Source: Mycolicibacterium malmesburyense (GTDB taxonomy: Bacteria > Actinomycetota > Actinomycetes > Mycobacteriales > Mycobacteriaceae). From it: 64,000 nt of DNA. The stretch's first letter is position 1, and every line of letters begins with the position of its first letter. Below are positions 25,435 through 33,390 of this stretch, one piece after another. Location: positions 62,001 to 126,000 of the forward strand of contig NZ_CVTB01000269.1 of assembly GCF_001050015.1 (NCBI RefSeq), written 5' to 3'. The notes below the pieces were generated by a model. It saw only the letters and a list, made by a program, of their open reading frames with translations, was not told the origin of the DNA and did no database searches. Position numbers and translations under genes: made by a program.

Positions 25435-26024
25435 CCCCCAACCTTTTCGCGCAGCTGAACCCCGATGCCGACACGCTCGACCGCTTGCACAGTCGGTTGG
25501 AACATACCGCCGACGACGACGGCGTACTCGACATCGCTTACCGCACCATCGACAGCCCCGTCGGCCCGCTCCTGTTGGCCGCCACCACCGTCGGGCTCGT
25601 TCGCGTCGCCTTCGACATCGAGGGACACGACGACGTGCTCAACCGGTTGGCGCAAACGGTCAGCCCGCGCATCCTGCGCGCTCCGGACCGGCTCGACGCC
25701 GTCGCGCGTCAACTCGACGAGTATTTCGCCAAGCGCCGCACCGCATTCGAGCTGCCCGTCGACCTGCGACTCGCGGCGGGCTTCCGCCGCAGCGTGATCG
25801 AGCACCTCCGCGACATCGGATACGGCCGGCGCGAGAGTTACGCATCCGTCGCCGCCGCCGTCGGCAACCCCCGCGCCGTGCGGGCGGTCGGAAGCGCGTG
25901 CGCCCACAACCCCCTGCCGGTGGTGATCCCCTGCCATCGCGTCGTCCGCTCGGACGGATCGGCCGGCCAGTATGTCGGCGGCCCGCGGGCCAAGTCGACG
26001 CTGCTGGGCCTCGAGGCCGCCTGA
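25431..26024 (+). CDS. ogt: Methylated-DNA--[protein]-cysteine S-methyltransferase
   Basis: The 197-residue suicide enzyme moves methyl groups from O6-methylguanine to its own cysteine. The C-terminal domain carries the active-site PCHRVV in NPLPVVIPCHRVVRSDGS, with an upstream helix-turn-helix RESYASVAAAVGNPRAVRAVGSA that inserts the Arg finger, and GGPRAKSTLLGLE at the end. The N-terminal domain is about 100 residues longer than the minimal enzyme. It is translated from the overlapping sigma-factor transcript. Confidence 0.94.
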   Translation: MTPNLFAQLNPDADTLDRLHSRLEHTADDDGVLDIAYRTIDSPVGPLLLAATTVGLVRVAFDIEGHDDVLNRLAQTVSPRILRAPDRLDAVARQLDEYFAKRRTAFELPVDLRLAAGFRRSVIEHLRDIGYGRRESYASVAAAVGNPRAVRAVGSACAHNPLPVVIPCHRVVRSDGSAGQYVGGPRAKSTLLGLEAA

Positions 26025-26057
26025 GGGAGGAATCGCCGCACAGCGGTAGAGCCTCGC

Positions 26058-26225
26058 GTGAGACTGCACGACGCCGCCCGCGCCCTCATCGGGCGGGGTG
26101 CTGACGCCACGCTGGTCACCGGCGTTCCCGCCGGAGGATGCGCCGCCCGGATTCTCGACTCGGATCCGCATCGACAGGGTCGGCGGCGTCGGACCCTGGG
26201 CGTCCTGACCTGGAAGCGTCTGTAA
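26058..26225 (+). CDS. Possible 55-residue ORF
   Basis: A GTG-started frame (VRLHDAARALIGRGADATLV onward to LTWKRL) fills much of the gap after ogt. The first two thirds have GC-rich third positions, but there is no clear Shine-Dalgarno sequence and the AGA second codon is rare in mycobacteria. Its stop overlaps the KstR-type site. It may be a real small gene, a remnant or chance. Confidence 0.22.
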   Translation: MRLHDAARALIGRGADATLVTGVPAGGCAARILDSDPHRQGRRRRTLGVLTWKRL

Positions 26226-26234
26226 CACGTTTCA
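26221..26234. promoter_or_regulatory. KstR-type operator match
   Basis: TGTAACACGTTTCA matches the published KstR consensus TNNAACNNGTTNNA at every defined position. It lies 20 bp upstream of the MPT63-like gene start. KstR represses cholesterol and sterol uptake and breakdown genes in mycobacteria. A single 14-bp match can arise by chance, but the position is right for an operator. Confidence 0.5.
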
Positions 26235-26254
26235 GTGTGTGCGATCATGCGGGG

Positions 26255-26746
26255 ATGCGTCGCTGGTTCGTGCTCCTCGTGGTCGCCATGGCGACCGCCG
26301 CCGGGATCGTCGCTGCACCCGCGTCGGCGGTGACCGCTCCGATCGGCCGGCTCGGCGACACCTTGCAGGTGAAGTTCAAGGGCTTGATCGCCGATATCAC
26401 CGTGCACAGCGTGGATCCGTCCCCGATCCCACCCGGCTTCGGCTATCCCCCGCGGCCGCCGCGTCAGCAGGTCTGGCGAGCCTGGGTGACGGTGCATTCG
26501 GTTCAGGTGCCGACGCCGTACGCCCAGTCGATCACCTACAGTTTCCGCGGCGTGACGGCGACGGGCGACAGCTACGAACCGCGTAACACCGACGCCCCGG
26601 ACGCCCTGCAACCGCAGCTGAACAACGCGCCCGCCGGCTCCACGGTCAGCGGTGCGGTGTTCTGGGACTGCTATCGCGATCTGGTCTCAAACGTGGTGCT
26701 GCTCGACAGGCTCACCGGCGAGCACCTGGCGCAGTGGAACGTGTAG
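26255..26746 (+). CDS. MPT63-like secreted protein (DUF1942 type)
   Basis: The 163-residue protein has a signal peptide (MRRWFVLLVVAMATAAGIVAAPASA, cleavage before VTAP) and an Ig-like mature domain resembling MPT63: APIGRLGDTLQV at the start, QVWRAWVTVHSVQ, TPYAQSITYSFRGVTATGDSYE, and APAGSTVSGAVFWD near the end. MPT63 is a small abundant secreted antigen of unknown function. The similarity is by memory and moderate. A KstR-type site precedes it, and the acetyltransferase starts 6 bp after its stop. Confidence 0.7.
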   Translation: MRRWFVLLVVAMATAAGIVAAPASAVTAPIGRLGDTLQVKFKGLIADITVHSVDPSPIPPGFGYPPRPPRQQVWRAWVTVHSVQVPTPYAQSITYSFRGVTATGDSYEPRNTDAPDALQPQLNNAPAGSTVSGAVFWDCYRDLVSNVVLLDRLTGEHLAQWNV

Positions 26747-26752
26747 TCGCCG

Positions 26753-27310
26753 TTGGGCATTGACGTCACGGCGGCCGTCGAAGCCGACCTGGCCGAACTC
26801 GCCGACGTCGCTGCCCACACCTTTCCACTGGCCTGTCCCCCCGCGGCGACACCGGACAACGTCGCGGCGTTCATCGACGAGAACCTGTCGGAGTCCCGCT
26901 TTCGCGATTACCTCGTCGACCCCGACCGAGCGATGTTCGTCGCACATGCCGACGGCTCAATCACGGGCTACGCCATGCTGATTCGCGGTGTGCCCGACGA
27001 CCCCGACGTCCAACGCGCCGTCGAATCCCGCCCCGCCGTCGAAATCTCGAAGATCTACGTGCTGCCCGACCACCATGGCGCCGGCGTGGCGACCGCGTTG
27101 ATGACCGCCGCGGTGCGCAAGGCCGCCGATCTCGGTGCCGCGGCGGTCTGGCTCGGGGTCAACCAGCAAAACGAGCGCGCGCAGCGGTTCTACGCCAAGC
27201 ACGGTTTCGTCGTCACCGGCACGAAAACGTTCCTGTTGGGCGCGGCCATCGAGAATGACTACGTGATGGTGCTCGACCTCCAAGCGCGAACAGGCGAAAA
27301 TCTGGCGTAA
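26753..27310 (+). CDS. GNAT-family N-acetyltransferase
   Basis: The 185-residue protein has the GNAT core: beta-4 EISKIYVLPDHHGAGVATALM with the acetyl-CoA pyrophosphate loop (HHGAGVA) and the C-terminal AVWLGVNQQNERAQRFYAKHGFVVTG. The start is taken as TTG 26753; no ATG or GTG precedes the conserved part. The substrate is unknown. It follows the MPT63-like gene closely and may be co-transcribed. Confidence 0.88.
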   Translation: MGIDVTAAVEADLAELADVAAHTFPLACPPAATPDNVAAFIDENLSESRFRDYLVDPDRAMFVAHADGSITGYAMLIRGVPDDPDVQRAVESRPAVEISKIYVLPDHHGAGVATALMTAAVRKAADLGAAAVWLGVNQQNERAQRFYAKHGFVVTGTKTFLLGAAIENDYVMVLDLQARTGENLA

Positions 27311-27339
27311 TTGAGCCGAAAGTAGATGTCTGTTCGCGC
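27284..27339. terminator. Inverted repeat between convergent genes
   Basis: GCGCGAACAG (27284-27293) and CTGTTCGCGC (27330-27339) are perfect inverse complements, 36 bases apart. The first arm lies in the last codons of the acetyltransferase gene and the second is just after the stop of the opposing AFG1-type gene, so it may act as a shared terminator. The long loop keeps confidence low. Confidence 0.4.
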
Positions 27340-27347
27340 GGAGACGG

Positions 27348-28376
27348 TCAGCCGAGTTCGGTGCCTTCCCTGGACAATGCGAGCAACCGCGACGTCGCGC
27401 GCAGGTACTTCTTGCGGAAGCCGCCGGCGAGCATCTCGTCGCTGAAGATGGTGTCGAGTTTGGCGCCCGAGGCCACCACCGGGATGCCCGCGTCGTACAG
27501 CCGGTCGGTCAGCGAGACCAAACGCAGGGCCACGTTCTGGTCGTCGACGGTGTGCACGCCGGTGAGGAACACCGCGCCGACGCCCTCGATCAACGTCAGG
27601 TAGCGCGACGGGTGCATGGTGGCCAGGTGCGCGCACAACGCGTCGAAGTCGTCGAGCGTCGCACCCGACGACCGCTCGGCGCGCTCACGGACCTCGCCGT
27701 CGCTCAGCGGCTCGGGTGCGGGCGGAAGGTCGCGGTGGCGATAGTCGGGCCCGTCGATGCGCACCGTCTCGAAGATGGCTGCGAGCGTGTTGATCTCGCG
27801 CAGGAAGTCCTGCGCAGCGAACCGCCCCTCACCGAGTTGCTCGGGCAGGGTGTTCGACGTCGCGGCCACCGACACCCCGCGTTCGACCAGTTGCGACAGC
27901 AGCCGCGAGATCAGCGTCGTGTTGCCGGGGTCGTCGAGTTCGAACTCGTCGATGCACACCACCACATAGTCGGCCAGCAGCTCGATGCACTCGGCGAACC
28001 CGAAAACGCTTGCCAGCTGGGTCAACTCACCGAAGGTGGCGAATGCCTTGGGTTCGGGCAGCCGGTAGTACGACGAGGCCAACAGGTGCGTCTTGCCGAC
28101 CCCGAAGCCCCCGTCGAGGTACAGCCCGACACCGGGCAGCACCTCGCGGCGACCGAACAGCTTCTTCTTGCCGGCCCGCCTGCCCTCCGCCTGATCGCAG
28201 AACCGGAGACACGACTGCACGGCCGCTGCCTGGGACGGTTCGGCGGGGTCGGGGAGGTAACTGTCGAAGCTGACGTCGGAAAACGTCGGCGGCGGGACAA
28301 GCTGGGCGATCAGCCGGTCCGGTGTGACGTCGGGGTGCCGGTCGACCAGATGCCGCACTGCGCCGGACCCATGCAT
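27348..28376 (-). CDS. AFG1/ZapE-family ATPase
   Basis: The 342-residue P-loop ATPase has Walker A GGFGVGKT (residues 89-96), Walker B VVVCIDEFELDD, and sensor-like AATSNTLPEQLGEGRF, with the family ending FRKKYLRATSRLLALSREG. Bacterial ZapE is linked to cell division under stress and mitochondrial Afg1/LACE1 to protein quality control. It corresponds to Rv2670c and is divergent from the RibD-like gene (34 bp between starts), as in M. tuberculosis. Confidence 0.93.
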   Translation of the reverse strand: MHGSGAVRHLVDRHPDVTPDRLIAQLVPPPTFSDVSFDSYLPDPAEPSQAAAVQSCLRFCDQAEGRRAGKKKLFGRREVLPGVGLYLDGGFGVGKTHLLASSYYRLPEPKAFATFGELTQLASVFGFAECIELLADYVVVCIDEFELDDPGNTTLISRLLSQLVERGVSVAATSNTLPEQLGEGRFAAQDFLREINTLAAIFETVRIDGPDYRHRDLPPAPEPLSDGEVRERAERSSGATLDDFDALCAHLATMHPSRYLTLIEGVGAVFLTGVHTVDDQNVALRLVSLTDRLYDAGIPVVASGAKLDTIFSDEMLAGGFRKKYLRATSRLLALSREGTELG

Positions 28377-28410
28377 GCACGCACCCTATCGACGTGCTGC
28401 AATCGTCTTC

Positions 28411-29193
28411 ATGCCCGATACCGCCGCTGCGGCGCAGTTCACAGTGCTCGGGCCCGACGGCGCCCCGATCGAGGGGCCCGACGGGAGGCTCGCGGACTTC
28501 TACGCCTACCCCTCCGACCTGCACAGGTGCTGGGTGCGCGGCAACATGATCGCCAGCGTCGACGGCGGAGCGACCGCCGGCGGTAAGACGGCGGCGCTCG
28601 GCGGGGCCGGCGATCGCAGCATCTTCGAGCAGATGCGCTTTGCCGCCGACGTGATCCTCGTCGGCGCCGCCACGGTGCGCACCGAGAACTACTCCGGCGC
28701 CCAGGTACCCGTCCCGCAGCGCGGCGCCCGACAGGCGCGCGGCCAGGCGGAGGTGCCGCCGATCGCTGTCGTCACCCGCTCCGGCAATCTCGACCCGGAC
28801 GCCCGGTTCTTCACCCGAACCGAGGCGCCGCCGCTGATCCTGACGAGCACCGCGGCCTGCGACGACACCCGCCGGCGACTGGGCGCCCTCGCGGAGGTGA
28901 TCGACGCCTCCGGTCCCGAACCCGACGAGGTCGACGCCGAGACCGCGCTGAACGCACTGGCCGAACGCAAGCTGTTCCGGGTGCTCACCGAGGGCGGTCC
29001 GCTGATACTGAGCCTGCTCATCGAGCGCGATCTGCTCGACGAGCTGTGCCTGACGGTGGCGCCGTTCCTGGTCGGAGGCAAGGCGCCGCGAATCGCGACC
29101 GGCCCCGGCGAGGTGCAGACGCGGATGCGCCCGGCGCACGTGCTGACCGACGACGACGGCTATCTTTACACCCGCTACGTCCGGGTTGGCTGA
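28411..29193 (+). CDS. RibD C-terminal-domain reductase (Rv2671-like)
   Basis: The 260-residue protein is a dihydrofolate-reductase-like RibD reductase domain: NMIASVDGGATAGGK at the N-terminus, ADVILVGAATVRTENY, FRVLTEGGPLILSLLIERDLLDELCLTVAPFLVGG and a DDDGYLYTRYVR end. The deaminase domain of full-length RibD is absent. Its M. tuberculosis homologue Rv2671 has been reported to substitute for dihydrofolate reductase and to affect p-aminosalicylate susceptibility. It reduces a pteridine or pyrimidine-type substrate with NADPH. Confidence 0.9.
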   Translation: MPDTAAAAQFTVLGPDGAPIEGPDGRLADFYAYPSDLHRCWVRGNMIASVDGGATAGGKTAALGGAGDRSIFEQMRFAADVILVGAATVRTENYSGAQVPVPQRGARQARGQAEVPPIAVVTRSGNLDPDARFFTRTEAPPLILTSTAACDDTRRRLGALAEVIDASGPEPDEVDAETALNALAERKLFRVLTEGGPLILSLLIERDLLDELCLTVAPFLVGGKAPRIATGPGEVQTRMRPAHVLTDDDGYLYTRYVRVG

Positions 29194-29218
29194 GGCACGT
29201 ATCAGTACTGTGGTCGGC

Positions 29219-30784
29219 ATGCATCGGCGTGGTCAGCTGGTTGGGCTACTCAGCCTGGCATCCGTCGCCGCCGTCGTCGCGGCCTGTTCGCCGGGCCTCG
29301 CCGCCAATCCCCGCTTCGCCACCGATTCCGGGGCGGGGCCTCAGGGCGAGCCGGAAACGACGAAGACGGCCGAGGGTCCGCCGGCTGTCGAGGCGCCGAA
29401 GAACGACCTGGCCTGGCGGGAGTGCACCTCGCGGGTGTTCAGCGACGCCGCCGTTCCCCCCGTCCCGGGTGTGACGCTGGACTGCGCCACCTACGACGCC
29501 GACCTCGACCCGATCAACGGCGCATCGGGTTCGGTGAGCATCGGCGTGGTGCGGGCCCGCGTTGCGCAGACCCCCGAGGATGCCGGCCCGCTGGTGATGA
29601 CGACCGGAAGCGATCTGCCGTCGTCCATCCAATTGCCGGTGTGGCTGTCGCGTTCCGGCGCCGATTTGCTCAACACCCATCCGATCGTCGCGGTCGACCG
29701 CCGCGGCATGGGCATGTCCGGCGCGCTGGACTGCCGCGACCTGTTCGACCGCCAGGAAATGCTCGACCAGGCGCAGTTCCAGTCCGGCGATGATCCGGTG
29801 GCGAACCTGGGCGCGATCGTGCAGACCGCGACGACCAGTTGCACCGACACCATCGCCCCCGGCGATTCGGCCTACGACAACTCACACGCCGCCGAGGACA
29901 TCGAGCGGCTGCGCAGCACCTGGGATGCGCCCGCCCTCGCGCTGCTGGGTGTCGGCAACGGCGCGCAGGTCGCCCTGGCGTACGCCGGATCGCATCCCAA
30001 CAAAGTCGCGCGGCTGGTGCTCGACTCCCCGCTGCCGCTCGGTATCGCCGCCGAAGCCGCGATGGAGCAGCGCGTCAAAGGCGAGCAAGCCGCGCTGAAC
30101 GCCTGGGCCGCGCAGTGCGCCGCGACCAATTGTGCGCTGAGCCCGGACCCCAAGGCGGCGGTCGACGCGCTGTTGTCCGCCGCCCGCCAGGGTCGTGGCC
30201 CCAACGGCGCCGCCGTCTCGACGGTGGCCAACGCGATCGCCACGACGCTCGCCTACCCGCGCGGGGACCGCGTCGAGTCGGGCAATGCGCTGGCCGCCGC
30301 GATCGCCGCCGCGCAGTCGGGTGATCCTGGGCCGTTCACCGACCTGATCGCGCGGGCCGAAAGCCTGCGCGACACCGACGGCCAATTCGTCAACAGCTGC
30401 AGCGATTCGCTGAACCGGCCCACCCCGGACCGCGTGCGCGAGCTGGTGGTGGCCTGGGACAAGCTCTATCCGCAGTTCGGCACGGTCGGGGCGCTCAACC
30501 TGGTCAACTGCCTGAATTGGCCGAGCGGGTCCACGCCCGAGGAGCCGAAGAACCTCAAGATCCCGGTGCTGCTGCTCGGGACCCAGAACGATCCGATCGT
30601 CGGCAACGAAGGAGTCGCCGCGGTCGCGGCGTCGGTGATCAACGCAGGTTCGGCCAACAAGCGGGTCATGTGGCAGGGCATCGGGCATGGCGCCTCGATC
30701 TACTCGCCGTGCGCACTGCCGCCCGTCCTCGGTTACCTGGACAGCGGCAAACTGCCGGACACCGACACGTTCTGCCCTGCCTGA
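29219..30784 (+). CDS. TAP-family alpha/beta hydrolase lipoprotein (Rv2672-like), nucleophile Ser not seen
   Basis: The 521-residue protein has a lipoprotein signal (SLASVAAVVAAC, Cys at about residue 23), a disordered linker, an alpha/beta-hydrolase domain with the oxyanion-side VAVDRRGMGMSG, and a C-terminal TAP-like domain with QNDPIVGNEGV (Asp) and GIGHGASIYSPCALPPVLGYL (His). The nucleophile elbow reads LLGVGNGAQVAL, so residue 246, Ser in GXSXG, is Gly. M. tuberculosis Rv2672 is annotated as a secreted protease or hydrolase. Either catalysis uses another residue or the protein is non-catalytic. Confidence 0.88.
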   Translation: MHRRGQLVGLLSLASVAAVVAACSPGLAANPRFATDSGAGPQGEPETTKTAEGPPAVEAPKNDLAWRECTSRVFSDAAVPPVPGVTLDCATYDADLDPINGASGSVSIGVVRARVAQTPEDAGPLVMTTGSDLPSSIQLPVWLSRSGADLLNTHPIVAVDRRGMGMSGALDCRDLFDRQEMLDQAQFQSGDDPVANLGAIVQTATTSCTDTIAPGDSAYDNSHAAEDIERLRSTWDAPALALLGVGNGAQVALAYAGSHPNKVARLVLDSPLPLGIAAEAAMEQRVKGEQAALNAWAAQCAATNCALSPDPKAAVDALLSAARQGRGPNGAAVSTVANAIATTLAYPRGDRVESGNALAAAIAAAQSGDPGPFTDLIARAESLRDTDGQFVNSCSDSLNRPTPDRVRELVVAWDKLYPQFGTVGALNLVNCLNWPSGSTPEEPKNLKIPVLLLGTQNDPIVGNEGVAAVAASVINAGSANKRVMWQGIGHGASIYSPCALPPVLGYLDSGKLPDTDTFCPA

Positions 30785-30820
30785 CGCCGGTTGCCGACGG
30801 CGGTCGGGTACCGTGCGGTC

Positions 30821-32119
30821 GTGCGCGATCTTGTGACCGCCCCGTTCCGGCCGCGAACCTCCCCGCCCAGCGTGGCGTCGGTGTTGAAGGTGATCCTGTG
30901 GCCGCTGGCGATCCTGTTCATCATTCACCGCAGCTACGTCCTGGCGACCAACGGCTACATCACCGACGACTACGGCCCCGTGTACCGGGCGGTCGTCAAC
31001 TTCAAGATGGGCTGGGACATCTACAACGAGCACTTCAACCACGTCGACCCGCATTACCTCTATCCCCCGGGCGGCACGTTGTTGATGGCGCCGTTCGGCT
31101 ATCTGCCCGTCGACGCGTCGCGGTACTGGTTCATCACGTTCAACACGATCGCGATCGTGCTGGCCGCCTACTTCCTGGTCCGACTGTTCGGCTACGGCTT
31201 CCGCTCGGTCGCGCTGCCCGCGCTGCTGGCCGCGATGTTCTGCACCGAAAGCGTGATCAACACACTGGTTTTCGGCAACATCAACGGCTGCATCCTGCTC
31301 GCGGAGGTGCTGTTCTTCCGCTGGCTTCTCGACGGTAAACGCAATCACGAGTGGCTGGCAGGCGCGGCGATCGGGTTGACGTTGGTCGTCAAACCTCTTC
31401 TGGCGCCGCTGTTGTTGCTGCCGCTCCTGAACCGCCAGTGGCGGGCGCTGGTCGCCGCGATCGCGGTGCCGCTGGCGTTCAACGTCGCCGCGTGGCCGTT
31501 GATCAGCGACCCGATGAGCTTCTTCACGCGCACCGTGCCCTACATCATGACCACCCGCGACTACTTCAACAGCTCGATCGCGGGCAACGGCATCTACTAC
31601 GGGCTGCCCACGTGGTTGATCCTGTTGCTGCGCATTGCCTTTGCGATCATCGCGGTGATCTCGCTGTGGCTGCTGTACAAGTACTACCGGACCCGCGACC
31701 CGCTGTTCTGGATGGCCACATCGTCGGGCGTGCTGCTGATCACGTCGTTCCTGGTGCTGTCGCTGGGACAGGGCTACTACTCGATGATGCTGTTCCCGTT
31801 CCTGATGACGGTGGTGCTGCCGAACTCGGTGCTACGCAATTGGCCTGCGTGGCTTGCCATCTACGGGTTCATGAGCGCCGACCGCTGGCTGCTCGGGCAC
31901 TGGCCGACGACCGGGCGGTTCCTCGAGTACATGAAGTTCACCTACGGGTGGGGCCTGATGCTCGTGGTCGTTTTCTCGGTGCTCTACTTCCGCTATCTGG
32001 ACGCCAAGGCGGAGGGGCGTCTCGACGGCGGCATCGACCCGACCTGGCTGAAAAAGTCACCCTCGGATCCGGGCGCCTCGACGGAACCGGCCAGGCCGGT
32101 CGCACCGCCGATCAGCTGA
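30821..32119 (+). CDS. aftC: Alpha-(1->3)-arabinofuranosyltransferase AftC
   Basis: The 432-residue GT-C membrane enzyme (GT87) introduces alpha-1,3 branches in arabinogalactan and lipoarabinomannan using decaprenyl-phosphoryl arabinose. Around ten transmembrane segments are visible, with the first periplasmic loop carrying TNGYITDDYGPVYRAV and HVDPHYLYPPGGTLLMAPFG, and a C-terminal YFRYLDAKAEGRLDGGIDPTWL. GTG 30821 gives nearly the M. tuberculosis length; TTG 30791 is an alternative. Confidence 0.94.
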   Translation: MRDLVTAPFRPRTSPPSVASVLKVILWPLAILFIIHRSYVLATNGYITDDYGPVYRAVVNFKMGWDIYNEHFNHVDPHYLYPPGGTLLMAPFGYLPVDASRYWFITFNTIAIVLAAYFLVRLFGYGFRSVALPALLAAMFCTESVINTLVFGNINGCILLAEVLFFRWLLDGKRNHEWLAGAAIGLTLVVKPLLAPLLLLPLLNRQWRALVAAIAVPLAFNVAAWPLISDPMSFFTRTVPYIMTTRDYFNSSIAGNGIYYGLPTWLILLLRIAFAIIAVISLWLLYKYYRTRDPLFWMATSSGVLLITSFLVLSLGQGYYSMMLFPFLMTVVLPNSVLRNWPAWLAIYGFMSADRWLLGHWPTTGRFLEYMKFTYGWGLMLVVVFSVLYFRYLDAKAEGRLDGGIDPTWLKKSPSDPGASTEPARPVAPPIS

Positions 32120-32320
32120 GCGGATCGAGCCCGATTTTGCGCTGAGGGCTGTGCGCCCCGCCGTGCTTACAGCCCCTACTGCAATCTTCGGCGTGACGGC
32201 TGCGACAGTATTTGCCAACGCAACGTTCCAGCTCGCGGCTCGGCCGCTATAACCAGTGCTGATGCGCCTCCGATCTCGTACGATTGGTTTCGCTCACGGG
32301 GTCTACAGGGGAGGCGCGAT

Positions 32321-33388
32321 ATGCCGAGAATCCCGGTAGATCCGCAGTCCATCACGGCGGGATGGTTGAGCGAGGTTCTCGAAGCCGATGTCCGGGTCTG
32401 CAAGCTCGAGCAGTTCGGGATCGGGGTCGGACTTCTCGGTCGCCTCTACCGAGCCCATCTCGACGGCGACCCGAACCTACCGCCGACGGTCGTGGTCAAG
32501 CTTCCGACGCTGGACGCCATCGCCCGGACGCATCTCTGCGAGGACCTCGAGTTCTACCGCCGGGAGGTGCGGTTCTACCAGGAGATCGGGGTGGCGAATC
32601 CGTTGCCGCCGGCGCGTCCGTATTTCGCCGCCTTCGACGAGGCGACTCACGATTTCGTCCTGGTGCTCGAAGACCTGGGCCGACTCCGCAAGGCCGACCA
32701 GCTCGTCGGTTGCTCTGTCGCCGACGCGGAGATCGTCATCGACGAGATCGCCCGCCACCACACCTACTGGTGGGAGAACGATCGCCTCGCGTCGCTGCCG
32801 TGGCTGAAGGTGCACACCGATGCGCCGTTTCCCCAGGTGCTCATCACCAACTACGACGCTGCCTGGCCCAAGTGCGTCGAGCGCCTGGGCCCGGAGTTGA
32901 CGCCGGCGGCCCGTGATTACGGCGACCGGTTCACGACGCTAGTCCCGTGGTTACTCGAGGAGGTCTCTCGTCGACCTCAGACTTTCCTGCACGGCGATCT
33001 CCGATTGGATCAAATGTTCTTCGCCACCAGCGCCGCAGACCCGGCACTGACGGTGCTTGACTGGCAGGTCATCAACAAGGGTCGCGGCGCCTACGACGTC
33101 GGTTACTTTCTGAGTCAGAGCCTCACTCCCGAGACGCGCCGTGGTTGCGAGAACGAGTTGCTCGCCCGATATCAACGCCGTCTCGCCGAACACGGAATCG
33201 ACTACCCGACAGAACAATTGCAGCACGACTACCGAATCGCCATCGCCTTGTGCTTCATCTATCCCGTCGCGGCCGAGGGTCGCATCGAGATCGTCAACGA
33301 CCGCAACAAGCGCTTGGCCCGCGGGATGTTCCACCGCGCCGTGGCCGCTCTCGAAGACCACGACGCCTATTCGCTGGGCCCGGACTGA
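32321..33388 (+). CDS. APH/ecdysteroid-kinase-like phosphotransferase
   Basis: The 355-residue kinase-fold protein has the nucleotide lysine in PPTVVVKLP, a catalytic HGDLRLDQMFF (His224, Asp226) and the metal-binding LDWQ (Asp247). This is the aminoglycoside-phosphotransferase fold, closest by eye to the EcK-like/CHK group that phosphorylates small hydroxylated molecules. GGGAGG lies 8 bases before the ATG. It ends 2 bp before the giant cyclase gene, so the two are almost certainly co-translated. The 200-bp region upstream (32120-32320) shows no gene. Confidence 0.85.
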   Translation: MPRIPVDPQSITAGWLSEVLEADVRVCKLEQFGIGVGLLGRLYRAHLDGDPNLPPTVVVKLPTLDAIARTHLCEDLEFYRREVRFYQEIGVANPLPPARPYFAAFDEATHDFVLVLEDLGRLRKADQLVGCSVADAEIVIDEIARHHTYWWENDRLASLPWLKVHTDAPFPQVLITNYDAAWPKCVERLGPELTPAARDYGDRFTTLVPWLLEEVSRRPQTFLHGDLRLDQMFFATSAADPALTVLDWQVINKGRGAYDVGYFLSQSLTPETRRGCENELLARYQRRLAEHGIDYPTEQLQHDYRIAIALCFIYPVAAEGRIEIVNDRNKRLARGMFHRAVAALEDHDAYSLGPD

Positions 33389-33390
33389 GC

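Noticed and set aside
33145..33390. N-terminal extension of the giant cyclase into the kinase gene
   Set aside because: The extension is an out-of-frame copy of kinase codons; the ATG at 33391 begins directly with the zinc-ribbon region.
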